Assembly (NCBI RefSeq): GCF_000009625.1
Contig: NC_002678.2
Location: forward strand, 3,938,001-4,002,000
From: Mesorhizobium japonicum MAFF 303099
GTDB taxonomy: Bacteria > Pseudomonadota > Alphaproteobacteria > Rhizobiales > Rhizobiaceae
Direction: 5' to 3'
Length of the DNA: 64,000 nucleotides
This document shows, piece after piece, positions 1-9,927 of the stretch. Both the position numbers and the translations under genes were made by a program. Numbering within the stretch: position 1 is the stretch's first letter; each line of letters opens with the position of its first letter. A model generated the notes under the pieces. The model saw only the letters and a program-made list of their open reading frames with translations, had not been told where the DNA came from and made no database searches.

Positions 1-52
1 TAGTGAGCAAGACGGTCCAGCCCGACGGCTGAACCAAAACGGGAGGTTGAAC

Positions 53-1015
53 ATGAAGTCCTTGATACGCAATGCATCCGTGGCCGCCGCGGCCCTGGCT
101 GTCGGCCTGACGGCGACGGCCATCGCGCGCGCCGACGACAAGCCGACGCTGGCTTTCGTCGTCAACGGCGCTTCCGATTTCTGGAAAGCGGCCGAAGCCG
201 GCGTCAAGAAGGCGCAGGGCGAACTGCCCGACTACAATCTCGAACTCAAATATCCCGAACAATCCTCGGTCGCCATCCAGCAGCGCCTGATGGACGATCT
301 GGTGACGGCCGGCGTCAAGGGCATCATGGTCTCGGCCGTTGATCCCAAGACCTCGACCGATGGCCTGAACAAGATCGCCTCGCAAACCGCGCTGTTCACC
401 ACCGACAGTGACGCGCCGCAGACCAAGCGCGTCGCCTATATCGGCTCGTCCAATGTCGATGCCGGCAAGCAGGCGGCCGAAATCGCCAAGAAGGCGATGC
501 CCAATGGCGGCAAGTGCCTCGGCTTCGTCGGCCTGCTCGGCGCCGACAATGCCAAGGAGCGCATCCAGGGCATGAAGGATGGTCTGGCCGGCACCAAGAT
601 CGAACTCGTCGACGTGCGTGGCGACGATATCGATCAGGCGCGCGCCAAGAAGAATGTCGAGGACGCGCTGGTCGCCAGCCCCGACGTCACCTGCATGGTC
701 GGCTTCTACTCCTACAACACGCCGCGCATCTATGAGGCGCTGCGCGATGCCGGCAAGCTCGGCCAGATCACGGTCGTCGGTTTCGATGACGATCCGATCA
801 CGCTGGGCGGCGTCAAGGAAGGCACCGTTGCCGCCACCGTCGTGCAGCAGCCCTTCGAATGGGCCTATCAGGGCATGAAGCTGATGGCTGCCTATCTCAA
901 GGGCGACAAGTCAGGCATCCCGGCCGGCAATCTCATCATCATCCCGACGAAGATCATCGGCAAGGATGATGTCGACGCCTACGCCGCCAATCTGAAGGCG
1001 ATGGCCGGAAAGTAA
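53..1015 (+). CDS. Sugar ABC transporter substrate-binding protein
   Basis: Periplasmic binding protein of the ribose/LacI-like type 1 fold, expected to deliver a sugar to the permease and ATPase encoded just downstream. Length (320 aa) is normal for the family. The N-terminus carries basic residues, a hydrophobic Ala/Val/Leu stretch and an Ala-Arg-Ala cleavage site near residue 27, so it is exported. The ATG at 53 is chosen over the in-frame TTG at 47 because GGGAGG at 41-46 sits 6 bases before it. It is the first gene of a three-gene transporter set. The substrate cannot be told from the sequence; ribose, fructose or a polyol are all possible. Confidence 0.9.
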   Translation: MKSLIRNASVAAAALAVGLTATAIARADDKPTLAFVVNGASDFWKAAEAGVKKAQGELPDYNLELKYPEQSSVAIQQRLMDDLVTAGVKGIMVSAVDPKTSTDGLNKIASQTALFTTDSDAPQTKRVAYIGSSNVDAGKQAAEIAKKAMPNGGKCLGFVGLLGADNAKERIQGMKDGLAGTKIELVDVRGDDIDQARAKKNVEDALVASPDVTCMVGFYSYNTPRIYEALRDAGKLGQITVVGFDDDPITLGGVKEGTVAATVVQQPFEWAYQGMKLMAAYLKGDKSGIPAGNLIIIPTKIIGKDDVDAYAANLKAMAGK

Positions 1016-1030
1016 GACCACAGGCAGTTC

Positions 1031-1058
1031 AGCCGGCTCAACTTCGCTTGAGCCGGCT
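1031..1058 (+). other. Intercistronic hairpin after binding-protein gene
   Basis: A perfect 11-bp inverted repeat (1031-1041 with 1048-1058) encloses a 6-base CUUCGC loop. No T-run follows, so it is more likely an mRNA-stabilising or processing hairpin than a terminator. Such hairpins are common after the binding-protein gene of ABC operons, where that protein is made in excess over the membrane parts. Confidence 0.6.
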
Positions 1059-1127
1059 GCGCGCATTGACGAACCCTTCGAGGATCGTCAGTCTGCCGGA
1101 AGGCCGGCCCGCTAACTGCTGTCAGGC

Positions 1128-2669
<1,542 letters not shown>

Positions 2670-2723
2670 TTTTTGCGCTGCGAGACCGCGCAACCTGCCC
2701 AGGCAGGAATTGGGGAGACGACG

Positions 2724-3719
2724 ATGAGCAAGAAAGATCTCGGCCTGCTGATCCTGATCCTGGTGGTCGGCGCGATCGTGGCCATCATCAATCCGCGCTT
2801 CCTCTTGCCGATCAACCTTGCCAACACCTCGAACCTGATCGGCCTGTTCGGCATCCTGTCGATCGGCCAGGCCTTCGTCATCATCACCGGCGGCATCGAG
2901 CTGTCGGTCGGCTCGGTGGTGGCGCTGCTGGGAACACTGTTCATCGACTTCATCGCCGTGCGCGAACTGGACTGGCCGCTGGCCTTCGTGCTGATCATCG
3001 CGCTTGGCGCCATCATCGGCCTGGTGCATGGCTGGCTGATCACCAGGCTGAAGCTGCAGCCCTTCGTCGTCACCTTGTGCGGCCTCTTGATCTATCGCGG
3101 CGTCGCCCGCTTCTACACCGCCGACGGCACCGCCGGTTTCGCCTTCGGCCAGAATTTTCCCGAGCTCGAATTCCTGACGGCCGGGCGGTCCTATGGCGTG
3201 CCCAACAGTTTCATCGCGCTGATCGTCATCGCCATCGTCATGTGGGTGGTGCTGCACCGGTCGGTGTTCGGCCGCTATCTCTACGCCATCGGCAAGAATG
3301 AGGAGGCGGCGAAATATTCCGGCATCCGCACCGGCCGCATCGTCATGGCCGCCTATGTCATCTGCGGCGTGCTGACGGCGCTGTCGGCGATCTATTTCGC
3401 CATGTACACGCGTTCGATCTCGCCGGCCAGCCATGGCCAGTTCTATGAGCTCTACGCCATCGCCGCCGCCGTGCTCGGCGGCTTCTCGCTGCGCGGCGGC
3501 GAGGGCTCGCTGATCGGCGTCATCCTCGGAACGGTGCTGTTGCAGGAACTGCAGAACCTGGTCAATCTGCTCGGCATCCCGTCCTCCCTCAACTTCGCGG
3601 TGATGGGCGGCGTCATTCTCATCGGCGTGCTCGTCGACCAGCAATGGGGTGTGTTCCGCGCACGGCGGCTGATGGTCGATGCCGCCCGCAAGAACATTGC
3701 CGGCGCGCCGGCGGAATAA
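2724..3719 (+). CDS. Sugar ABC transporter permease
   Basis: Integral inner-membrane permease of the branched-chain/ribose type (BPD_transp_2), about 331 aa with eight or more hydrophobic segments. The conserved loop with ELSVGSV near the N-terminus and AVLGGFSLRGGEGS in the C-terminal third match RbsC-like proteins. The ATG at 2724 is preceded by GGGGAG at 2712-2717 and starts MSKKDLG; an in-frame upstream TTG at 2673 would add a non-conserved 17-residue tail, so it was rejected. It completes the transporter with the two genes before it. Confidence 0.92.
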   Translation: MSKKDLGLLILILVVGAIVAIINPRFLLPINLANTSNLIGLFGILSIGQAFVIITGGIELSVGSVVALLGTLFIDFIAVRELDWPLAFVLIIALGAIIGLVHGWLITRLKLQPFVVTLCGLLIYRGVARFYTADGTAGFAFGQNFPELEFLTAGRSYGVPNSFIALIVIAIVMWVVLHRSVFGRYLYAIGKNEEAAKYSGIRTGRIVMAAYVICGVLTALSAIYFAMYTRSISPASHGQFYELYAIAAAVLGGFSLRGGEGSLIGVILGTVLLQELQNLVNLLGIPSSLNFAVMGGVILIGVLVDQQWGVFRARRLMVDAARKNIAGAPAE

Positions 3720-3744
3720 TCGCGCGGGCGACGCTGCCGCACGA

Positions 3745-3761
3745 AAAGCGCGTAGCGCTTT
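3745..3761. terminator. Hairpin between convergent genes
   Basis: A 7-bp perfect stem AAAGCGC/GCGCTTT with a GTA loop lies between the end of the permease and the end of the convergent small membrane gene. The surrounding text resembles a common rhizobial intergenic repeat. No clear T-run is present, so a terminator role is inferred from position only. Confidence 0.4.
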
Positions 3762-3815
3762 CCCTTGGGAATTGCGTCAAAACAAAGCGTTAAAGCAACC
3801 GCGCCAGCGCCAGCC

Positions 3816-4031
3816 CTACCGTTTGGTCCCGCGGGCCGCGCGGCGAACGCTTTGCAGCAGGATGGCGAGGCAGCCGACCAGCAGCAGCGCACCACCGAGC
3901 AGCGGCGGCAGGGCGAGCAGCTTCACAGCCGCCGCGACAGCGGCCACCAGCACCAGCGCCAGCAGCGCCAGATTGCCGTCATCGACGAACATGCCGAGGA
4001 ATTCCTTGGCAACAAAACGGATGACGCTCAT
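3816..4031 (-). CDS. Small two-helix membrane protein
   Basis: A 71-residue protein of unknown function. After an N-terminal amphipathic part (residues 1-16) two hydrophobic segments cover roughly 20-39 and 43-60, followed by a basic tail rich in Arg, which predicts a cytoplasmic C-terminus. Its ATG overlaps the stop codon of the upstream membrane gene by the ATGA arrangement (4028-4031), so it is translationally coupled and probably works with that protein. I do not recognise a family. Confidence 0.65.
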   Translation of the reverse strand: MSVIRFVAKEFLGMFVDDGNLALLALVLVAAVAAAVKLLALPPLLGGALLLVGCLAILLQSVRRAARGTKR

Positions 4032-4783
4032 CGGGCGAGCCCTCCAGCCGATACGGGATAGGTGCCGCGCAGCCAGCGCACCATGGCAAGGGACGCCAGC
4101 GCGACAATGGCGAAGATGGCGAGCAGAGCGAGATCGGCGCCCGGCCAGTCGGCGCCGATGCCTTCGCCGGTCCAGAAGATGCCGAAGCTGGTCAGCATCA
4201 GCCCGACCACGAATTTGAGCGCATTCTCCGGCACACGTGCCAGCGGCCGGTGCACCGCCAGGCCGATAGCCATCACCAGGACAAACGCCGCCAGCGCGCC
4301 GAGGCTGGCATAAAGCGTCTGCCCGTGCGCCGCGCCAACGGCAATGACGATGAACACCACCTCGACACCTTCGAGCAGCACCGCCTTGAACGAGGCCAGC
4401 CCGGCGAGATAGTCGGCGCGGCGGTCATTGGCCTGCTGGTTGAGGGTAGCGGTCTCCTTGGAGAAGGCCGCCTCTTCGTCATGCAGCGCGACGACGCCGA
4501 CGCTGCGCAGGATCGCCTTTCGCAGCCAGCGCATGCCGAACAGGATCAGCAGCACGCCGACGACGAACTGCAGCACGGTGATCGGCACCAGCGCCAGCAG
4601 CGGTCCGAACACGAGCACCAGCGCCGCCAGCAACGCCAGCGCCAGGGCGGCGCCCGTCAGCGCCGGGCGCCAGCTGCGCGTCACGCCGACCGCGAGCACG
4701 ATGGTGAAGGCTTCGACGACCTCAACGAAGGAGGCGAGAAATGCCGCCGTGACTGTCGAGAGAATGGGCGTCAGCGTCTGCAT
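4028..4783 (-). CDS. COG4280-type predicted membrane protein
   Basis: A 251-residue polytopic membrane protein built as two similar halves. Each half carries a Glu-containing helix: SFVEVVEAFTIVLAVG at about residues 18-33 and LLEGVEVVFIVIAVGA in the second half. These recall the Glu-rich helices of FTR1-type iron permeases and the duplicated LysE/GDT1 cation transporters, so metal ion transport is possible but not shown. The family is usually called COG4280. Downstream lies the coupled 71-aa membrane protein. The phosphonate genes upstream run the same way but are 170 bases off, so a shared transcript is uncertain. Confidence 0.7.
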   Translation of the reverse strand: MQTLTPILSTVTAAFLASFVEVVEAFTIVLAVGVTRSWRPALTGAALALALLAALVLVFGPLLALVPITVLQFVVGVLLILFGMRWLRKAILRSVGVVALHDEEAAFSKETATLNQQANDRRADYLAGLASFKAVLLEGVEVVFIVIAVGAAHGQTLYASLGALAAFVLVMAIGLAVHRPLARVPENALKFVVGLMLTSFGIFWTGEGIGADWPGADLALLAIFAIVALASLAMVRWLRGTYPVSAGGLAR

Positions 4784-4953
4784 AAAACTTCCTGTCCTGC
4801 TGAGCGGGTGTCCCGGACGCGTGGCCCGGAATCACTTGCGCGGCCAGCACCACATAGCGCTCCGCAGGCAGCAGGAAAGCAAGTGGGCGCCGATGGGCAG
4901 CGCTTCAGGCCAATCCCGCCGCGCACGCCGCTGCTGCGGGACACACGCGTAAA

Positions 4954-5583
4954 TCAGATCAGGCCCGATATGTCGGAGAAGGCCATTGCCTTGCGCAGCA
5001 GCTCGGCGAAGCGCTCGCCGGCCACCTCGCGCGGGCCACTATTGTCGATCGTGGTGACGCCGGGACCGGTCAGGGTGACGTTGGCGCTGCGCGCCAGCCG
5101 CGCCAGCACTTCGCCGCGCGACTCGCGGCCGCGCATCGCCAGCCGCTCGGCCAGCACATCGGCCGAGGCGGTGATCTCGACAATGGCCAGGTTGGCATAG
5201 CGCTCGCGCAAGGTGGGAATGACCGCGCGCGACACGTTCGCCACCGCCACATGGCCATTGGCGACCGACCAGTCGACATCGGCAGGCAGGCCGTAGCGCA
5301 AGCCATGCGCTTCCCAGGAAATGGCGAAGGCGCCGTCGGCCTCGGCCTCGACGAAGGCGGCGTCGGCCAGTGTGTCGTGATCCTCGCTCGCCGCATCGCT
5401 CGGCCGGGTGATGACGCGGCGAACGAATTCCAGCCGGGTCTCATCGGCGAAGAGCGCACGGGCGTAGCCGATCACCGTGTCCTTGCCGGCGCCGCTAGGC
5501 CCCACGACGGCGACAAAAACGCCATGACGGACAGGGAACGTTTCAGCGGATAACTCGCGCTCGATCAAGGCCGACACCATCAT
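4954..5583 (-). CDS. phnN: Ribose 1,5-bisphosphate phosphokinase PhnN
   Basis: Makes PRPP from ribose 1,5-bisphosphate and ATP at the end of C-P lyase phosphonate breakdown. The 209-residue protein has a guanylate-kinase-like fold with Walker A GPSGAGKDT near residue 28 and the RRVITRPSD segment typical of PhnN. Its ATG overlaps the phnM stop (ATGA at 5580-5583), so the two are coupled; a second ATG three bases on is also possible. The C-P lyase core (phnGHIJKL) is not in this window. Confidence 0.9.
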   Translation of the reverse strand: MMVSALIERELSAETFPVRHGVFVAVVGPSGAGKDTVIGYARALFADETRLEFVRRVITRPSDAASEDHDTLADAAFVEAEADGAFAISWEAHGLRYGLPADVDWSVANGHVAVANVSRAVIPTLRERYANLAIVEITASADVLAERLAMRGRESRGEVLARLARSANVTLTGPGVTTIDNSGPREVAGERFAELLRKAMAFSDISGLI

Positions 5584-6719
5584 GCGACCCGGCGTCCCTG
5601 CCGCCAGACGGTGCGCACCACCGGAACATGGTCGTCGACGCGCACACGTACCAGGTCGGCGCGGCGGCCCTGTTCGATGGTGCCGCGGTCGGTCAGGCCA
5701 ACGGCCTCGGCCGGGTTCTTCGACACCATGGCGACCGCATGCGGCAGCGAAATGCCTTCGACCATGTCGCCGAGGAAGAAGGCCGACTGGATCAGGCTGA
5801 AGGGGATATAGTCCGAAGACAGGATATCGAGCAGGCCGTCGCCGGCCAGCGTGCGCGCCGAGACATTGCCCGAATGCGAGGCGCCGCGCATGACGTTGGG
5901 CGCGCCCATCAGCACGCCCAGGCCCGCGGCCTTCGAAGCACGCGCCGCTTCCTCGGTCGTCGGGAACTCGGCAACGCGCACGCCTTGCTCGATCGCCTCG
6001 TCGACATGGCCTGAAGTGGCATCGTCATGGCTGGCGAGCACGATGCCGCGCTCATGGCAGGCAGCCGCGATCACCGCCCGGTTCGGCGCCGAATTGCGCG
6101 CCGATTCCGCCATCCGCTTCTCGCAGAACAATTTGAAGTCGCGGTCGCTCAGCTTCAGCTTGCGCTGGTAGTAGTAGGCATAGGTTTCGAGATTGACGAA
6201 CTGGCGCTGGCCGGGCGCATGATCCATCAGCGAGGCCAGCTTGACCCGGTCGTCCTGGTCGAAACTGGCGAAGGCTTGCAGGCAATCCGGCGCCGAGACC
6301 TCGCAGCGCAGATGCAGGAAGTGATCGGCGCGCAAACGATCCTGCGCGACGCTGTCCTCGATCGCATCGGCCAGCTTGCGGATATCGGCCAAGGTGAGAT
6401 CGGCGTCCTCGTCCATGCCGACACGCAAGGCGTCGAGCACGGTGGTGATGCCGGCCGTCGCCACCTGCGCGTCATGGGCAAGCACGGCTGCGATCGGGTT
6501 CCAGCGCACCTTCGGCCGGGGTGCGTAATGGCCTTCGAGGTGGTCGGTGTGCAACTCGACCAGCCCGGGAGTGACATAGTCACCGCCCATGTCCTCGCCG
6601 ATCCGGCTGCTGCCCGCGTCGATGCCGGCGATAAAGCCGTCACGCAGCACCAGCGACCCCTCGACGATTTCGTCGGCTAGCACGATGCGGGCGTTGGAAA
6701 GAACGGTCTCGGCGGTCAT
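5580..6719 (-). CDS. phnM: RPnTP diphosphatase PhnM
   Basis: Amidohydrolase-fold enzyme that removes pyrophosphate from alpha-D-ribose 1-methylphosphonate 5-triphosphate in the C-P lyase pathway. The 379-residue length fits PhnM. The metal site is seen in VELHTDHLEGHY near residue 55, and SHDDATSGHV gives later His and Asp ligands. It is followed directly by phnN with a 4-base overlap and preceded at 35 bases by the DUF1045 gene, so all three form one operon. The cytoplasmic pathway needs the C-P lyase complex, which must be encoded elsewhere. Confidence 0.93.
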   Translation of the reverse strand: MTAETVLSNARIVLADEIVEGSLVLRDGFIAGIDAGSSRIGEDMGGDYVTPGLVELHTDHLEGHYAPRPKVRWNPIAAVLAHDAQVATAGITTVLDALRVGMDEDADLTLADIRKLADAIEDSVAQDRLRADHFLHLRCEVSAPDCLQAFASFDQDDRVKLASLMDHAPGQRQFVNLETYAYYYQRKLKLSDRDFKLFCEKRMAESARNSAPNRAVIAAACHERGIVLASHDDATSGHVDEAIEQGVRVAEFPTTEEAARASKAAGLGVLMGAPNVMRGASHSGNVSARTLAGDGLLDILSSDYIPFSLIQSAFFLGDMVEGISLPHAVAMVSKNPAEAVGLTDRGTIEQGRRADLVRVRVDDHVPVVRTVWRQGRRVA

Positions 6720-6754
6720 TTCGGGCAGTCCTTTGATTCTTCGAGCAAGGGTGT

Positions 6755-7462
6755 TCAGGCGGTTTTTCTCGCCGGGCGGCGTCCCAGCGCGTGCTGCGAA
6801 AGCACCATGAACGGCGCACCAGGTTCAGGTTCGACAAACAGCGTCAGCGCGTCGACCAGCACCGGCTGCCGCAGTATATCCGCGAACAGGCTGTTGATTG
6901 CTGCGCGCAAACGAGGGCTTTCCTGTGGCCCGGCCCGGCCTGACAGCGTCATGTGGAAGCGGAAAGTCTCGAAGACATAGGGGTAGCCCCATTGGCAGAG
7001 ATTGCGGAACTCGGCCGGCTTCAGCGAATCCGGGCTGCGCCGCTCGATTTCGGCCTCGGTCAGCGGCGCGCGGAACCGGTCGAAGTCGCGCACCACCTCG
7101 TCGGCGAAACGGTTGAGTGGCGGCAGCGGCCCCTCCGGCACCAGCGCGAAGAAGCTGTCGATCTGGCTGACGACGAGACGCGGGATCGTCACGACAGGCG
7201 TCGCTTCGGCAAAATGGTCGAGCCCCGCGCGCAGCGAAGCCTCGGTCTCGCTGGCGGCCAGGCGGAAGGGGGCTTTCAGCGTCGCGTGGAAGCCATAGCG
7301 GCGGGCCGAGGCGGTGTGGAAGGCAACTTCCTCCGCCGCCAGATCGGCCACGGCCTCGACCGGCCTTGTCGCCGCGCCGAACGGGTCACGGCCCAGCCAG
7401 TTGGCGGCGATCCGCGCCAGCGGTTCGTCCTGCCGGGGGGTGAAGTAGATGGCATAACGCAT
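6755..7462 (-). CDS. DUF1045 phosphonate metabolism protein (2H phosphoesterase-like)
   Basis: A 235-residue protein of the DUF1045 family, found with phn genes in many alphaproteobacteria. Two HxT motifs (FHATLKAPF and FHMTLSG) are those of the 2H phosphoesterase superfamily, whose members open cyclic phosphates. PhnP, which hydrolyses the ribosyl cyclic phosphate made by C-P lyase, is absent from this cluster, so DUF1045 may do that step; this is inference. The start at 7462 is preceded by GAGGA. A 28-base perfect palindrome lies just upstream of that site. Confidence 0.85.
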   Translation of the reverse strand: MRYAIYFTPRQDEPLARIAANWLGRDPFGAATRPVEAVADLAAEEVAFHTASARRYGFHATLKAPFRLAASETEASLRAGLDHFAEATPVVTIPRLVVSQIDSFFALVPEGPLPPLNRFADEVVRDFDRFRAPLTEAEIERRSPDSLKPAEFRNLCQWGYPYVFETFRFHMTLSGRAGPQESPRLRAAINSLFADILRQPVLVDALTLFVEPEPGAPFMVLSQHALGRRPARKTA

Positions 7463-7474
7463 CGAAAATCCTCG

Positions 7475-7502
7475 TTAAAGCGCGCCCCGGGGCGCGCTTT
7501 AA
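7475..7502. repeat. Perfect 28-base palindrome ahead of the DUF1045 gene
   Basis: Two 14-base arms (7475-7488 and 7489-7502) with no spacer form a perfect GC-rich palindrome flanked by T/A. It ends 12 bases before the DUF1045 start codon. It could be an operator, or an RNA hairpin limiting access to the ribosome site. Its AAAGCGC arms resemble the hairpin at 3745-3761, which favours an interspersed repeat. Confidence 0.6.
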
Positions 7503-7516
7503 GTCTTCTATTTGGT

Positions 7517-7567
7517 GCGCATGTCGTCGCCCCCAAAAACCGCTGCACACTTTTGGGCGACATGCAC
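7517..7567. repeat. Imperfect palindromic intergenic repeat
   Basis: Arms around GCATGTCGTCGCCC and GGGCGACATGC with inner CCAAAA/TTTTGGG enclose a short loop. A close relative lies at 50895-50942, and a more distant one at 54797-54862. This family is widespread in rhizobial intergenic DNA. The rest of 7568-7706 shows nothing I can name. Confidence 0.65.
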
Positions 7568-7706
7568 TAGCCCCGCTGCCATAGGCGATTTCCATGACGA
7601 ATTGACGAAGCTTTGAAGGGTTTTCGAAGGCAAATCGACCCAATAGGTCCTTAGCCGACGATTTTTCCGAGCTGGACCAACAGGTTCAGGAGGAATCTCG
7701 GACCGG

Positions 7707-8519
7707 TCAGGCCTTCATCAACCATTCGTGCTCGGGCGCATTGTGGAATTTCCACGTCCGCTTCGGCCCGGCCATGACGTTGAGATAGTAGAGATCGTAG
7801 CCATGGCAGGCGGCGCAGGGGTGATAACCCCTGGGCACCAGCACGACATCGCCATCCTCGATCGCCATGGCTTCGTCGAGCGCGCGATGGCCATTCGTGT
7901 CCGCATCAGTGTAGACGCGCTGGAAGGCAAAGCCCTGCGGCGGGTTGAGGCGGTGGTAATAGGTCTCCTCGAGATAGGATTCTGCGGGCAGATTGTCCTG
8001 GTCATGCTTGTGCGGCGGATAGCTCGACGTGTGGCCGCCTGGCGTGATGACCTCGACCACCAGCAAGGAATCGGCCGGCTTGCCCTCCGGCAGGATGTTG
8101 GTGACGTAGCGCGTGTTGGTGCCCTTGCCGCGCACTTCCTGGCCGAGATCGTCGGGTCCGATCACGCGAACCGGCAGTCCGCCGCCAAGGCCGGGGGCCG
8201 AGCAGACCGCGAGCTCCAATTCGGTGTCCGCTGTCACCGACCAGTCCGATCCCTCGGGCACATAGACCGACCACGGCTTGCCCTCGAAAGGCGACATACG
8301 CGCGCCGAGCAGGCCGAGATCCTTGCCGCCGGCTGTCGCGGTGCCCTTGCCGGTGACGAACACCAGGCAGACTTCGCGGTCTTGCGTCTTTCCCGAGGCG
8401 CTTTCGCCGGGTTGCAGCCGATGCAGGTCGAAACCGACATAAGTCCAGCCGGCGCTTTTCGGCGTCACATGGGCAACGCGGCCATGGCCCTTGTCGGCTT
8501 TGACGAGCAGTTTCGACAT
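7707..8519 (-). CDS. iolB: 5-deoxy-glucuronate isomerase IolB
   Basis: Converts 5-deoxy-D-glucuronate to 5-dehydro-2-deoxy-D-gluconate in myo-inositol breakdown. The 270-residue bicupin has the metal-site segment SYPPHKHDQDN and a Glu-rich YLEETYYHRLNPPQGF stretch typical of IolB, plus the HPCAACHGYDLYYLNVMAG C-terminal motif. AGGAG lies just before the ATG. It is the last iol gene of the series that starts at iolC, separated from iolE by a small membrane gene and a 197-base gap with a palindromic repeat, so it might have its own promoter. Confidence 0.95.
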   Translation of the reverse strand: MSKLLVKADKGHGRVAHVTPKSAGWTYVGFDLHRLQPGESASGKTQDREVCLVFVTGKGTATAGGKDLGLLGARMSPFEGKPWSVYVPEGSDWSVTADTELELAVCSAPGLGGGLPVRVIGPDDLGQEVRGKGTNTRYVTNILPEGKPADSLLVVEVITPGGHTSSYPPHKHDQDNLPAESYLEETYYHRLNPPQGFAFQRVYTDADTNGHRALDEAMAIEDGDVVLVPRGYHPCAACHGYDLYYLNVMAGPKRTWKFHNAPEHEWLMKA

Positions 8520-8611
8520 TTTTGTCTCCTATTCCGTTGGCTCGAAGGGCTCCGTGAAGCCAAGCCGTCTGTTTGAAAGGGCCATCGCAAAATCTTCGAC
8601 CGGCGCCCTCC

Positions 8612-8678
8612 AACTTCGTCATCCTAGGGTCTGCGCTGCGTCGTTACGCTCCTTGCTCCGCCCTAGGATGACGAAGTT
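8612..8678. repeat. Palindromic repeat element with 18-bp arms
   Basis: Perfect 18-base inverted arms (8612-8629 and 8661-8678) enclose a 31-base core. A related copy with nearly the same core occurs at 19090-19148, so this is an interspersed repeat, not a gene-specific signal. It sits in the gap between the small membrane gene and iolB. Confidence 0.75.
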
Positions 8679-8716
8679 AGAAGCACTGCAAGCTAATCGC
8701 CAACGCATGCGATCGG

Positions 8717-8935
8717 TCACTCCTTCGGTTCGGACTCGGCCGTCGCCTTGTTCTCGTCGGCCGGCTTGTAGAGATAGAAGAACTGCCAGACGGCATAGCC
8801 GGCGAAGCCGAGCGCGATGGTGCCCCAGAATGGCGTGCCGGTGGCGAACTCGATGATCGACCAGATGACGCAGACCGCGACGACGGCGACGCGCCGCCAC
8901 AACGGCCGGAAGAACGGGTGCTCGGAATCTTTCAT
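8717..8935 (-). CDS. Small membrane protein in iol operon (DUF3329-like)
   Basis: A 72-residue protein with two hydrophobic helices (about residues 15-31 and 35-52) and a charged Glu/Lys tail. It resembles the short DUF3329-type proteins of rhizobia, but that match is from memory of the pattern. It lies between iolE and iolB on the same strand, 43 bases after the iolE stop would begin. The ribosome site is weak. A role in inositol use is not known. Confidence 0.6.
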   Translation of the reverse strand: MKDSEHPFFRPLWRRVAVVAVCVIWSIIEFATGTPFWGTIALGFAGYAVWQFFYLYKPADENKATAESEPKE

Positions 8936-8978
8936 CCGACCAACCTACAGCAACCCGGCTTCGCCGAGAACCAGCGAG

Positions 8979-9896
8979 TCAGGCATTGGGAAAGCCCTGT
9001 GTCTCGACCGTGTAGCCGGCCGCCGTCATCACCCGCATCAATTCCTTGTGGCCGACCTGGGCCATCCTGAGCGGCGGGTTCTTTTTCGGATCCTGCTCGG
9101 CCTCGACCACGAACCAGCCCTCATAGCCATCGTCGGCGAACCGTTGCACGATGGCGCCGAAATCCAGCGAGCCGTCGCCCGGCACCGTGAAGGCGCCCAG
9201 CGCCACGGCGTCGAGGAAGGACTGTTTCGTGCGGTCGAGCTTGTCGATCACGCCCATGCGCACGTCCTTCACATGCACATGGCTGATGCGCGCGTGATGG
9301 TTGTCGATGGCACGCAGCACATCGCCGCCGGCAAAGGCCAGATGTCCGGCATCGAGCAGCAGCGGAATGCCTTCGCCGGAATGGCGCATGAAGGCGTCGA
9401 GTTCCGGCTCGGTCTCGACCACCGCCGCCATGTGATGGTGGTAGGACAGCGGCATGCCTTGTTCGGCGCACCATTCGCCGAATTCGGTCAGGCGCCTTGC
9501 ATAGGCCTTCATCTCGTCGCCGGTGAGTTTCGGCTTGGTGGCCAGCGGCTTCGAGCGGTCGCCCTGGATCGAGCGGCCGACCTCGCCATAGACGATGCAA
9601 GGCGCGTCGACCGCCTTGAACAGTTCGATCATCGGCTGGATGCGATCCTTGTTCTTGCTCATCTCCTCATCGACCAGCGTGCCGGAAAACCAGCCGCCGC
9701 ACAGCGTCACGTCGGCGGCCTTCAGGATCGGCAGCATGATTGCGGGATCGTTGGGGAAACGCCGCCCCATCTCCATGCCGGTGAAGCCGGCCGAACGCGA
9801 CTGGCGCAAGCATTCTTCCAGCGACACGTCATCGCTGAGTTCCGCAAGATCGTCGTTCCACCACGCGATGGGGGACATGCCCAGTTTGGCTTTCAA
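8979..9896 (-). CDS. iolE: Myo-inosose-2 dehydratase IolE
   Basis: Dehydrates 2-keto-myo-inositol to 3D-(3,5/4)-trihydroxycyclohexane-1,2-dione, the second step of inositol catabolism. The 305-residue TIM barrel (xylose isomerase-like) shows metal ligands in YHHHMAAVVE, LLLDAGHLAFAG and SHVHVKDVR, and the C-terminal VVEAEQDP motif. Start and length match rhizobial IolE. It is separated from iolD by a 186-base gap filled with a GC-rich repeat, which is unusual inside this otherwise tight operon. Confidence 0.95.
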   Translation of the reverse strand: MKAKLGMSPIAWWNDDLAELSDDVSLEECLRQSRSAGFTGMEMGRRFPNDPAIMLPILKAADVTLCGGWFSGTLVDEEMSKNKDRIQPMIELFKAVDAPCIVYGEVGRSIQGDRSKPLATKPKLTGDEMKAYARRLTEFGEWCAEQGMPLSYHHHMAAVVETEPELDAFMRHSGEGIPLLLDAGHLAFAGGDVLRAIDNHHARISHVHVKDVRMGVIDKLDRTKQSFLDAVALGAFTVPGDGSLDFGAIVQRFADDGYEGWFVVEAEQDPKKNPPLRMAQVGHKELMRVMTAAGYTVETQGFPNA

Positions 9897-9927
9897 GTCG
9901 TCACTCCAGTTTCAGTTCGTATCTGTC

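Noticed and set aside
1..52. Tail of an upstream gene at the window start
   Set aside because: Stop codons occur early in the sequence and no reading frame of meaningful length can be judged in 52 bases.
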